Part shown: in pieces, positions 44,423-52,933 of the stretch | Position numbering within the stretch: the first letter of the stretch is position 1 | Layout: every line of letters starts with the position of its first letter | Source: Armatimonadota bacterium | Lineage (GTDB): Bacteria; Armatimonadota; Chthonomonadetes; Chthonomonadales; CAJBBX01 | Direction of reading: 5' to 3' | Assembly: GCA_026392115.1 (NCBI GenBank) | Contig: JAPLCQ010000032.1 | Coordinates: forward strand, 1 to 64,000 | Length of the DNA stretch: 64,000 nt | Notes under the pieces: generated by a model | What the model saw: the letters and a program-made list of their open reading frames with translations, nothing else | Told to the model about the DNA's origin: nothing | Database searches by the model: none | Translations under genes and position numbers: made by a program

Positions 44423-47308
44423 ATGACGGACTGGACAGGCCTGGGAGCCCTCTGGGATCCCTCCGAGTTGGGCTACCACAGGGCCGTGGTGCGTCTGGAA
44501 GCCCCTGCCGACTGGGCCATCGCTCGCCTGCCCTGGCGGCGGCGCGACGACCATGCCGCCGACGGCCTGCTCATCGCCGAGGGGCCAGACGGCGCCCGCG
44601 TACCTTGCCGCGCCCACACGGGTACGTCCGCCGCCGAGGGCGTGGTGGGCTTCGGCCCCTGCCCGGCGGCGGGCGTCTACCACGTCTACTTCAGGCCCAC
44701 GGTGCAGGAGGGCGTCTACTACCCCACGGCCCACTACACGCTGGCCGACGAGCCACCGGCTCCGTCACGCGCCGCCGCCGCCGCCGACTTCGTCCGCTTC
44801 GAGGCAGCCCTGCCGCACCACGAGCGCACCGACATGGACCTGGCGGCGACCGAATCCGAGGAGGCCGCCCTCCACGGGCGTTTCGGCTCTCCGCCCTTCG
44901 TGGCGTTCGTCGAAGACCACGCCCACCCGATCCGCCTCTTCGACCGCCTGCCCGTCCGATGGCTGGATCGCGGACCGGGCTGGCGGGTCGCTCTCTCGGC
45001 GCAACCGGGCCAGTACCTGGTCTTCCAGGTAGGCGTCTGGGCGGCGTCCGAGCCGGTGGAGGGCGTCTCCGTGGCCTGGGCGGGCGACCAGCCGCCGGGC
45101 CTTGGCACGATCCGTTGTTTCAACACCTGTTGCGTGAGCCAGGCCGGCGTCGCCTCCGATCTGACGGTGCGCGCCGACAAGGGCAGCTTGCTGGCGCTCT
45201 GGTGCGGCGTGCAGGTGGATTCCAGTGTTGTCGTGACCTCGGTCGAGGGCGCCGTCGCCGTGGTAGTCGCGGGGCGCCGCGTGGAGCTTCACGTTGAGGT
45301 GGACGTCAGCGGCCCGCCGCTCCCCGACTGCGGCGATAGCAGCCCGGAGTTGCTCAGCCGCCTCCGCTGGCTCGACAGCCGCATCGCCGACGACGGCACG
45401 GTGCCGCCCCCCTTCACCCCGGTGCAGGTCGATAGGCGCGATGTGTCGATCCTGGGCCGCACCATCTCGCTGGGACCCGATGGCCTGCCGCGGCAGATCT
45501 GTAGCGCCTTCACGCCCGACGTGACATCCCCGGATGGTGAACCGCAACCGATGCTTGCCGCAGGCCTCCTCTTCGCGGTGGTACGCTCGCCCCTCAGCCA
45601 TGCCTTGTTCGATGGCGAGGCCCGCGCTCCGGCGCCGCGCACCGATGCCGAGGTTGACGTGGCATGGTCGGGCGCGGCCGGCGACATGGACCTGCGTGTG
45701 GACGCCGTGATCGAGTTCGACGGCACGCTGGAGTACCGCCTTCGGTTGCGTGCGCACGAGGCCGTGAACCTCGCCGGCGCCGACCTCTCGTTCGAGATGC
45801 GGCCGTGGTGCTCCACGCACATGATGGGCCTCGGCGTCCGCGGCGGACTGCGGCCCGAGGCGCTGGAGTGGCGCTGGGATCGAACGCGAAACCAGGACGC
45901 CCTCTGGATCGGCGCGCCCAACGGCGGCCTGCAGCTCACGCTGAAGGACGAGGCCTACGTTCGGCCGCTGAACACCAACTTCTACCAGCAGCAGCCCCTG
46001 GTCCTGCCCCGCTCTTGGCACAACGAGGGCAAGGGCACGGTCACCGTGCAGACCGGGCCCGCAGGCGGCGCCCGCGTGGTCTGCGCCTCCGGTCCGCTCC
46101 AGATGGCGGCCGGCGAAGAGCTCCGCTTCGACTTCCGCCTGGCGGTCACGCCCTTCAAGCCGCTGGACACCGCCGCACACTGCGGCGCACGGTACCACCA
46201 CGCCCTGCGCCCTGCGCCCGAGATCGCCGCCAAGGGCGCCAACGTGGTCAACGTCCACCACGCGACCGAGATCAACCCCTACATCAACTACCCCTTCCTG
46301 CGCCCCGAGGCCATGAAGGCGTACATCGATGAGGCCCACGCCGCGGGTATTCGCGTGAAAATCTACTACACCGTGCGCGAGCTGACGACCCGTGCGCCGG
46401 AGCTATGGGCCCTCCGCAGCCTCGGCAACGAGGTTCTCACCCCCGGCCCCGGCGGCGGCTACGCCTGGCTGCGGGAGCATCTGGAGCCGACCTACCTCTC
46501 CGGCTGGTTCGCGCCCAACGTGGAGGACTGCAGCCTCATCCTGGGCGGCATGAGCCGCTGGCAGAACCACTACCTGGAGGGGCTCGACTGGCTGGCGCGA
46601 AACGTGGGCATCGACGGCCTCTACCTCGATGACGTGGCCTTCGACCGCCAGACGATGAAGCGCATCCGGCGCATCCTGGCGGCGCATCGCCCTGATCCGA
46701 TCATCGACCTCCACTCGGCCAACCAGTTCAACGAGCGCGACGGCTTCGCCTCCAGCGCCAACCTCTACATGGAGCACCTGCCCTACATCGACCGGCTCTG
46801 GTTCGGGGAGTACTTCGACTACGACGCGCCGCCGGACCAGTGGCTCGTGGAGATGAGCGGCATCCCCTTCGGCCTTCTTGGCGAGATGCTGGAGAAGGGC
46901 GGCAACCCATGGCGCGGCATGCTCTTCGGCATGACGAACCGCCTGGGCTGGTCGGCCGATGCCGACCCGAGGCCGGTATGGGCCTTGCTGGACCGCTTCG
47001 GCATGGAGGGCGCGGCCATGCGCGGCTGGTGGAGCGACCGACCGCCGGCGCGCACCGACCGCGGCGACGTCCTCTGCACCGCGTACCTTAAGCCGGGCGG
47101 CGCCCTGCTGGCGGTGGCATCCTGGGCCCCGGAGGCGGTGGAGGTGCGGCTGACGCTGGATCGGGCGGCGCTGGGCCTGGGTGATGGCCCCATCGCATGG
47201 TGCGCGACTGCCTCCGAGGGATTTCAGGCGACGGCTCGCTTCGCCGACGGTGAGCCGATCCCGGTGGCTCCGGGCCGCGGTTGGCTGCTGGAGGCCGAAC
47301 CCGGCTAG
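44423..47308 (+). CDS. DUF6067/GH123-like glycoside hydrolase domain protein
   Basis: 961 residues with GGAGGGG seven bases before ATG. No signal peptide. The first half is beta-rich. From about 585 on, GARYHHALRPAPEIAAKGAN begins the barrel; INPYINYPFLRPEAMKAYID, GIRVKIYYTVRELTTRAPE and GIDGLYLDDVAFDRQTMKR are features of DUF6067 proteins, which sit near GH123 in fold. The acidic pair in YLDDVAF is a likely catalytic site. These proteins are common in Armatimonadota and Planctomycetota and mostly untested. The stop codon overlaps that of the convergent oxidoreductase in CTAG. Confidence 0.75.
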   Translation: MTDWTGLGALWDPSELGYHRAVVRLEAPADWAIARLPWRRRDDHAADGLLIAEGPDGARVPCRAHTGTSAAEGVVGFGPCPAAGVYHVYFRPTVQEGVYYPTAHYTLADEPPAPSRAAAAADFVRFEAALPHHERTDMDLAATESEEAALHGRFGSPPFVAFVEDHAHPIRLFDRLPVRWLDRGPGWRVALSAQPGQYLVFQVGVWAASEPVEGVSVAWAGDQPPGLGTIRCFNTCCVSQAGVASDLTVRADKGSLLALWCGVQVDSSVVVTSVEGAVAVVVAGRRVELHVEVDVSGPPLPDCGDSSPELLSRLRWLDSRIADDGTVPPPFTPVQVDRRDVSILGRTISLGPDGLPRQICSAFTPDVTSPDGEPQPMLAAGLLFAVVRSPLSHALFDGEARAPAPRTDAEVDVAWSGAAGDMDLRVDAVIEFDGTLEYRLRLRAHEAVNLAGADLSFEMRPWCSTHMMGLGVRGGLRPEALEWRWDRTRNQDALWIGAPNGGLQLTLKDEAYVRPLNTNFYQQQPLVLPRSWHNEGKGTVTVQTGPAGGARVVCASGPLQMAAGEELRFDFRLAVTPFKPLDTAAHCGARYHHALRPAPEIAAKGANVVNVHHATEINPYINYPFLRPEAMKAYIDEAHAAGIRVKIYYTVRELTTRAPELWALRSLGNEVLTPGPGGGYAWLREHLEPTYLSGWFAPNVEDCSLILGGMSRWQNHYLEGLDWLARNVGIDGLYLDDVAFDRQTMKRIRRILAAHRPDPIIDLHSANQFNERDGFASSANLYMEHLPYIDRLWFGEYFDYDAPPDQWLVEMSGIPFGLLGEMLEKGGNPWRGMLFGMTNRLGWSADADPRPVWALLDRFGMEGAAMRGWWSDRPPARTDRGDVLCTAYLKPGGALLAVASWAPEAVEVRLTLDRAALGLGDGPIAWCATASEGFQATARFADGEPIPVAPGRGWLLEAEPG

Positions 47309-49050
47309 TCCGAGCCTGACCACGGTCGCTCCGCGGCCCAGACCGCGCCCGTGTTCACCATGCCCTGCACGATCCGGAGCCCGCCGTACCACTCCATGGG
47401 CACGCCGCTCCGGTTCAGCAGGTAGAGGTTCGGTACGGCCGATCGCAGGCTCGACCCGCGGCACGCCCAGACGTAGCGGCCCGCGCCGCGCGACCAAGCC
47501 TTGCGGATCATGTCGGCATCCCAGGTGTCCCTCGGCGTCAGGTTCCGGTAGTCCATCTGGTACGTCATCCAGAGGCCGTCGGGCTTCTCGGGCACGAAAT
47601 CGGCGGGGCCGTAGGGCGCATCCGTGGCGAACGCCGCCGAGGCGCGCCGCACGTAGAATTGCGCCGGCAGCCGCACACGCAACGCCGGGTTGCCCGCCAC
47701 CCATCGCAGGTAGGCCTCCAACTGAGGCCCCTCCGTGGCCCGGATCGGCGCGAACTCGGCGTCCCGCGCCAGGTCATGGTCGTGTTGCAGCACGGTTCGG
47801 TCCAGCCTGTAGCTGAGGCTGTTGAACGTGGCGTGGTCGATGGGCGCCGTCACGTTGAAGCCGCTGCTGCATCGGCGTGCATTGAGCCAGGTGACGTCGG
47901 CGCCGGGCTTGCGCACGGCGAGGCAGTGCATCCAGAGGTCGAACCCCTGTGCCAGCGCCTGGTAGCCCAACTGGTACACCTGGTTCGCCATCACATGGTC
48001 CTGGCGCATGGCTCGGCGCATCCGCCGCAGCGCCTCGCGCCCGTCCGCCGACGCCGCCAACCTAGCTTCTGTGACGCCCGCGGCGCCGAGGATGCGCTCG
48101 GGCGCGTAGCGGCGCCGGTCGCGCAGGGCGGGCCAGTCGCCCGGTCGAATGCCGTTCACGTCAAAGACCAGCCCGTAGGCCAGGTTCGGCACGTCGATGC
48201 TCATCGGAAGGCCCGCCTTCTCGGCTACGATACCCTCCGGCTCGGCGTCGAGCACGGCTGCGCCGATGAGCCGCATCCCCTCCTCGGTGGTGATGGAACT
48301 GACGCCCGCGGCGCCTTTGCGGATCTGCAGGCTGTTGTAGCTCCGTGTCCCAAGCGCCGTGATGCCCGCGTAGCGCCGCCGCAGGAAGGCGCGGATCTTG
48401 CCGTCGGTGTCGGCGGGGATGCAGACCCAGTCGCCTGTCCGCATGCCCAGGCCCTGCCGGAAGAGCGCCGCCTGCTGCCGCGGATGCGGTGTGCCGGGGA
48501 TGCAGTCGAAGTAGCGCAGGTTGCCGCCCGTGTCGGCCGTGAGCCCGCCCAGCGGACCAGCGTGGACCAGAGCGACGGTGGCCCCGGCGTCGGCCGCGGC
48601 CATGGCGGTGACGATGGACTCGATCTCGCCGCCTACCACCACCACATCGGCTCGCACGGTTCGTGTGTCGCGGACCGGCTTCGGCGACCAGTCCAGCGGG
48701 GTCAGCGACAGACCGCCCCGTCCTGCGCGGACGGCGAACCGGACGCAACCCGGCGCCTGCGCTCGCGCCCGGTCGATGAGCGCCACCGTGGCGGCGACGC
48801 GCGAGGCCACGGCGCCCGGCTTTCCGGCGGCGAGCGCCCGCAGGAGCCGATCACGCCTGAAGGCGAGGTCCCGGGCGTAGGGACGCGCGCCGTCGGTCAG
48901 GATGATCGCGTCGGTGATCGGCACAACGGCCGTGACGGCGCGGCCGGCGGGTCCAAATGGGCTCACGCGCCGGGGCGCCGCACACCCGGCGGCGGACAGG
49001 AGTGACGCGCCGGCAGCCGCGGCCGTCGCCCAACGGCGACAGCGCGTCAC
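47305..49050 (-). CDS. FAD-dependent oxidoreductase (PF12831-like), putative lipoprotein
   Basis: About 581 residues from GTG at 49050, which overlaps the upstream gene's stop as GTGA with AAGGAG 11 bases before it; a longer frame (ATG 49092) would overlap by 46 bases. A signal-like stretch WATAAAAGASLLSAAGCAAP ends in a possible lipobox (SAAGC). After an unknown region of about 100 residues, ADVVVVGGEIESIVTAMAAA and AGPLGGLTADTGGNLRYFD follow the FAD-binding pattern of the PF12831 group. The C-terminus (GSSLRSAVPNLYLLNRSG, GMVNTGAVWAAERPW) also fits it. The dinucleotide loop has GGEIES rather than GxGxxG. Confidence 0.78.
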   Translation of the reverse strand: MTRCRRWATAAAAGASLLSAAGCAAPRRVSPFGPAGRAVTAVVPITDAIILTDGARPYARDLAFRRDRLLRALAAGKPGAVASRVAATVALIDRARAQAPGCVRFAVRAGRGGLSLTPLDWSPKPVRDTRTVRADVVVVGGEIESIVTAMAAADAGATVALVHAGPLGGLTADTGGNLRYFDCIPGTPHPRQQAALFRQGLGMRTGDWVCIPADTDGKIRAFLRRRYAGITALGTRSYNSLQIRKGAAGVSSITTEEGMRLIGAAVLDAEPEGIVAEKAGLPMSIDVPNLAYGLVFDVNGIRPGDWPALRDRRRYAPERILGAAGVTEARLAASADGREALRRMRRAMRQDHVMANQVYQLGYQALAQGFDLWMHCLAVRKPGADVTWLNARRCSSGFNVTAPIDHATFNSLSYRLDRTVLQHDHDLARDAEFAPIRATEGPQLEAYLRWVAGNPALRVRLPAQFYVRRASAAFATDAPYGPADFVPEKPDGLWMTYQMDYRNLTPRDTWDADMIRKAWSRGAGRYVWACRGSSLRSAVPNLYLLNRSGVPMEWYGGLRIVQGMVNTGAVWAAERPWSGSD

Positions 49051-50114
49051 AGGCAGAGGAGCTCCTTGGGGAAGCGGGTCAGTACCTCGCAACCGTCGGT
49101 CGTCACCAGAACGTCGTCCTCGATCCGGACGCCGCCCAGCCCCTCGATGTAGACGCCGGGCTCTACCGTCATCACCTGGCCGGTCTCCAGCGTCCAGTCG
49201 ATGGTGGGGGAGAGCCGACCCGCGTCGTGTACCAGTGCGCCGAGCCCATGGCCCAGTCCGTGCCCGAAGTGCTGTGCCAGCCCGGCCCGCTCAAGGGAGG
49301 CTCGTGCGATGCCGTCTACGGCCTTGCCTGATGCGCCCGGGGCGATGGCGGACAGCGCGGCCATCTGCGCCTTCAGGACCTCGGCGTAAATCTCCCGCTG
49401 CCTTTCGCTGGGGCTCCCCAACACGACTGTCCGCGTGATGTCGCTGTAGTAGCCCTCCACGCTGGCGCCGAAGTCGAACGTGATGAAGTCTCCCGCCTGC
49501 AACTGCTTGTCGCTGGGCGCGCCGTGCGGCCGGGCGCTCCGCTCGCCGCTGACCACGATGGCCGGGAACGCCATTCCCGCGCCCTGGCTGTGGAAGAAGA
49601 CCTCGATCTCCCAGGCAAGCTCCTTCTCCGTCACTCCCGCTCGGATGCGCCCGAGGAGCCGCTCCATGCACTGGTCGGCCAGGCGGCAGGCGCGGCGGAT
49701 CAGCGCGACCTCGTCCGCGTCCTTGACGGCGCGGAGTCGCCCGATGGGGTCGTCAGCCGCGCTAAGCGTCACGCCGGTGAGCTTGGCCTCCCAGCGCTGG
49801 AGCGCGCCCATGGTCACGTTGGCCTTGTCGAACGCGAGCCGGTCGATGCACGCCGCCCGCAGCTCCTCCAGAAGCACGTCCGCGCCGTCCACCGGGTTGG
49901 CGAAGGTCCGCACCGCGAAGTCACGCGCCTGCTCCTCTGCCTGCAGCGTGTACCGGCTGTCGGAGATGAACACCGCCGCGGTGGCCGACACGACCGCCTG
50001 CCCGAAGGAGCCCGTAAAGCCGGTGAGCCAGCGCAGGTTGGCCAGATCGGTGACGATGAACGCCGGTGTGCCCGAGGCCGCCAGAGCCGAGCGCATCTGA
50101 TCGAGGTGAGACAT
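49047..50114 (-). CDS. Xaa-Pro peptidase (M24, aminopeptidase P/prolidase-like)
   Basis: 355 residues, the usual size for cytosolic Xaa-Pro dipeptidases. The creatinase-like N-domain (ANLRWLTGFTGSFGQAVV) is followed by the pita-bread domain. All five metal ligands are visible: Asp214 (ITFDFG), Asp225 (GYYSDITR), His289 (HGLGHGLGALVHDAGR), Glu318 (VEPGVYI) and Glu332 (RIEDDVLVT). It hydrolyses peptides with Pro in second position, using Mn or Co. It starts 18 bases after the aldo/keto reductase gene and its stop overlaps the FAD oxidoreductase start, so these three are one operon. Confidence 0.95.
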   Translation of the reverse strand: MSHLDQMRSALAASGTPAFIVTDLANLRWLTGFTGSFGQAVVSATAAVFISDSRYTLQAEEQARDFAVRTFANPVDGADVLLEELRAACIDRLAFDKANVTMGALQRWEAKLTGVTLSAADDPIGRLRAVKDADEVALIRRACRLADQCMERLLGRIRAGVTEKELAWEIEVFFHSQGAGMAFPAIVVSGERSARPHGAPSDKQLQAGDFITFDFGASVEGYYSDITRTVVLGSPSERQREIYAEVLKAQMAALSAIAPGASGKAVDGIARASLERAGLAQHFGHGLGHGLGALVHDAGRLSPTIDWTLETGQVMTVEPGVYIEGLGGVRIEDDVLVTTDGCEVLTRFPKELLCL

Positions 50115-50132
50115 GGGACTCTCCTGGCCGCC

Positions 50133-51257
50133 CTAAGCGCCGGCCGCGCCGAAGGCTTCGGCGCACTCCTTCAGCTGCTCGCGGATGGCGATCTTCTGCG
50201 GGCAGTGCTCCTCGCACTCGCCGCACTCCTGGCACCAGTCGGCCTTCTTGCCCTTCACCCACTGGCCGCCGATGGCGTCGTACATGCCCTGCGCGTGGGC
50301 CTTCAAGCCGTAGACGCGGTACATGTTCATCGCCTGGAAGATCTGAGGGATGTTGACCTCCTGCTTGCAGTGGTCGAGGCAGTACTTGCATCCCGTGCAG
50401 TAGAGATCTGCCAGCCGCTTGTTCTCCTCCATGGCCGCGTTGATGCCCGCCACCTCGGCGTCCGACAGCGGAGCGGCGTTGGATGCCGTCGCTGCGTTCT
50501 CCTCGACCATCTGCGGGGCGCTCATGCCGGAGAGGGCGCAGTCCACGTTCGGGTTCGCGAACACGAAGCGCAGCGCGAGCTCGGCGCTGCTGGCGGCGTG
50601 AATCCCGGCCTTCTCCGCCACGTCCGGCGGCAGCCCGGCGATGCGCCCGCCGCCCACTGGGCCCATCACCACCGTGCCCAGCCCCTTGGCCTTGGCGTTG
50701 GCCAGCGCGGGCTCGTTGGCGCGGTCCAGCAGGTTGTACTGGCAGAGCACCGAGGAGAAGATGCCCAGCTCGATGATGTCGGCCATCACCTCGGGCTTGT
50801 CGTGGAATGAGAAGGAGATGTTCCGGATCAGGCCCTCCTCCTTGGCGCGGATGGCCTCGGCGATCAGATCGTCGCGCTGCTCATGCTCGAGGAACCACTT
50901 GCCGATGCCGTGGAAATGGTAGAAGTCCAGGTACTCCATGTCCAGCCGGCCGAGCTGCTCCTCCAGCGTCGCGCGGTACGAGCGGCCGGGTGAGACGGGG
51001 AACTTCGAGGAGACGCAAACGCGGTCGCGGCGGCCCTTGACGGCCCGGCCCACGGTGGCCTCGCTCAACCCGTCGCAGTACATGTAGGCCGTGTCGATGT
51101 AGTTCACGCCGAGTTCGAACGCCCGGTGGATCATGGGGATGGCTACATCCTCGTCCACCGCGTTCTTGCCGTCGATCTCGCGCATGGGCAGGCGCATGGC
51201 ACCGAAGCCCAACCGCGAGATGCCGAAGCCGGTCGTGCCGAAGGGCGTGTATCTCAT
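50133..51257 (-). CDS. Aldo/keto reductase with C-terminal 2x[4Fe-4S] ferredoxin domain
   Basis: 374 residues with GAGGAG six bases before ATG. The AKR barrel begins MRYTPFGTTGFGISRLGFGA. The Asp/Tyr of the active site are in NYIDTAYMYCDG, Lys in CVSSKFPV and His in YHFHGIG. After about residue 300, CTGCKYCLDHC and CQECGECEEHCP bind two [4Fe-4S] clusters. This fused type is known in anaerobes and bacteria with low-potential electron pathways; the barrel can accept electrons from clusters instead of NADPH. The substrate is unknown. It leads the operon with the M24 and FAD genes. Confidence 0.93.
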   Translation of the reverse strand: MRYTPFGTTGFGISRLGFGAMRLPMREIDGKNAVDEDVAIPMIHRAFELGVNYIDTAYMYCDGLSEATVGRAVKGRRDRVCVSSKFPVSPGRSYRATLEEQLGRLDMEYLDFYHFHGIGKWFLEHEQRDDLIAEAIRAKEEGLIRNISFSFHDKPEVMADIIELGIFSSVLCQYNLLDRANEPALANAKAKGLGTVVMGPVGGGRIAGLPPDVAEKAGIHAASSAELALRFVFANPNVDCALSGMSAPQMVEENAATASNAAPLSDAEVAGINAAMEENKRLADLYCTGCKYCLDHCKQEVNIPQIFQAMNMYRVYGLKAHAQGMYDAIGGQWVKGKKADWCQECGECEEHCPQKIAIREQLKECAEAFGAAGA

Positions 51258-51301
51258 TTGCTGCTCCTCAACGTGGGTTTGGGGACCCGGCGTGGCCGGA
51301 A

Positions 51302-52759
51302 TCAGGTCTCGGCGCGGTTGGCGGGCGCCTCGGGGAAAGTCAGCTCGACATCCACGCCGGGGCCGTCCGCCCTGTTGTGCATGGTGACCGCGCCGCCGAC
51401 GCTCCAGGTGATGTTGGCAACCAGCGGCAGGCCCAGGCCCATGCCAGGCACTTCGCCGGTCCAGAGCTTCTCGGCCTGGAAACCGGGCAGCCAGACCCGC
51501 TCCATCTGTGCGGCGGGTATGTGCGCGCCGTCGTCGCTGATGCTGATGCGAATCTTGCCGTCGCCCGGCGAGGTGACCCGGATCGTGACGGTCGGCATAT
51601 GCTCGGGGTGGAACTTGCGGCAGTTCTCCAGCACCTCGCGCAGAATCTGCTCGGCGGCGGCCCTGTTGATGGGCAGGTACCGGTCGCGCACGGTGGTGGC
51701 GATCATCGTGGAGGCCGGTGCGATGGTGATCGATCGGCACAGTCCCGCCACCAGCGCCGTGATATCCTGCACGCGGCACGAGCCGACCCAGATGCCGGTC
51801 GTCGACTCCAGGTGCTTCAGGATATCCTCGACCTGCTCGTGCAGCCGCTGCGCCGAAAGGTAGGCGTCGTCGAGCGTCTCCCGAACCACGTCCGCGGGCA
51901 GCCCCGCCAGATCGTTGACGATGAGGTCCAGACCTCCGATCACCGCGTTCAGCGGGGTCCGGAACTTGTGCGCCACCGAGGCGTGCAGGAACGAGGAACC
52001 CGCTGCCAGCGCCTGCTCCACGGTGATGTCGCGCAGGTGCAGTGTGGCGCTGGGAGCGGCCCTGCTGGCCATGGGCAGGTACTCCACCAGTAGCCAGAGG
52101 CTCCCGGAATCCGGCGTCTCGGGACGCACCAGGAACTGCGCCGCCGGGCTCTGGGGCAGTTGCGGCCAGTTCAGCCAGGAGGTCTCGGGGAAGCAGTTGA
52201 ACTGCTTGTGGGCCAACTCAAGGAAGTCGGGGCCGGCCTCGATCTCCTCGTCGCGCGCCATGAGCAGGCGCCGGCCCGCCGGGTTGGCGTATCGGATGCG
52301 CCCGTCGTTGTCGACGACGACGTAGCCGTCCACGGCGTGCTCTACGATCCAGTCGAAGCGCCGGTGCTCTTCGCGGAGCCGGCTGAACCGGTCGAGCCGC
52401 GTGATCATGCGGACGCGGCTACGCAGCAGCACGGTATCCAGCGGCTTGGTCAGGAAGTCGTCGGCTCCGGCGTCGACCCCCTTGATGCGCGAATCGTGGT
52501 CCTCAAGCGCCGTGGCCATGACGACGGGGACTTCGCGGAGGTTCGGGTCGCTTCTGAGCCGCCTGCATACCTCGTACCCGTCCATGCGGGGCATCAGAAT
52601 GTCGAGCAGAACCACATCGGGCGCTACGCGAGCTGCCTGCCGTAGCGCCTCCTCGCCATCACCGGCATGCACCAGCTCGTACTCATCCGAGCCCAGCGCG
52701 TTGGCAATGAGATGGCGCGAGATCACATCATCATCGACGATCAGGACAACTGGCTTCAC
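51302..52759 (-). CDS. Response-regulator/PAS/histidine kinase hybrid (REC first)
   Basis: 485 residues from GTG 52759 (AGGAG nine bases upstream). The receiver domain is first, with acidic pocket IVDDD (9-11), phospho-acceptor Asp53 in LLDILMP and Lys105 in LTKPLD. A PAS domain spans about 135-250 (FDWIVEHAVDGYVVVDNDGR). The HisKA helix has His264 in SVAHKFRTPLNAVIGG, not the usual S-HELR. The ATP-binding part has Asn378 and a GMGLGLPL lid. There is no DNA-binding output. It probably receives phosphate from another kinase, such as its neighbour, and passes signal on. It is cytosolic. Confidence 0.9.
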   Translation of the reverse strand: MKPVVLIVDDDVISRHLIANALGSDEYELVHAGDGEEALRQAARVAPDVVLLDILMPRMDGYEVCRRLRSDPNLREVPVVMATALEDHDSRIKGVDAGADDFLTKPLDTVLLRSRVRMITRLDRFSRLREEHRRFDWIVEHAVDGYVVVDNDGRIRYANPAGRRLLMARDEEIEAGPDFLELAHKQFNCFPETSWLNWPQLPQSPAAQFLVRPETPDSGSLWLLVEYLPMASRAAPSATLHLRDITVEQALAAGSSFLHASVAHKFRTPLNAVIGGLDLIVNDLAGLPADVVRETLDDAYLSAQRLHEQVEDILKHLESTTGIWVGSCRVQDITALVAGLCRSITIAPASTMIATTVRDRYLPINRAAAEQILREVLENCRKFHPEHMPTVTIRVTSPGDGKIRISISDDGAHIPAAQMERVWLPGFQAEKLWTGEVPGMGLGLPLVANITWSVGGAVTMHNRADGPGVDVELTFPEAPANRAET

Positions 52760-52825
52760 TGGAGGCGGCTCCTGCACTCGGTATGCACATAACGGGCGGC
52801 GGGCGCATTCCACCGTGACCGGCCC

Positions 52826-52874
52826 GGGGCACGATTACCATCATCCATTGTGCCCCAAATGGCGGCTATGCCAA
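52826..52874 (-). promoter_or_regulatory. Promoter and inverted-repeat operator before the REC-kinase gene
   Basis: Minus strand TTGGCA (52869-52874), 16-base spacer, CACAAT (52847-52852). An inverted repeat GGGGCAC / GTGCCCC (52826-52832 and 52850-52856, 17 bases apart) straddles the -10 box and the expected start of transcription, a natural place for a repressor. Confidence 0.45.
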
Positions 52875-52933
52875 TCGATGGCGCGCGACTCTGCCGTCTA
52901 GTTGCGGGGTTTCTGTCGTTTCGACGCGACCGC

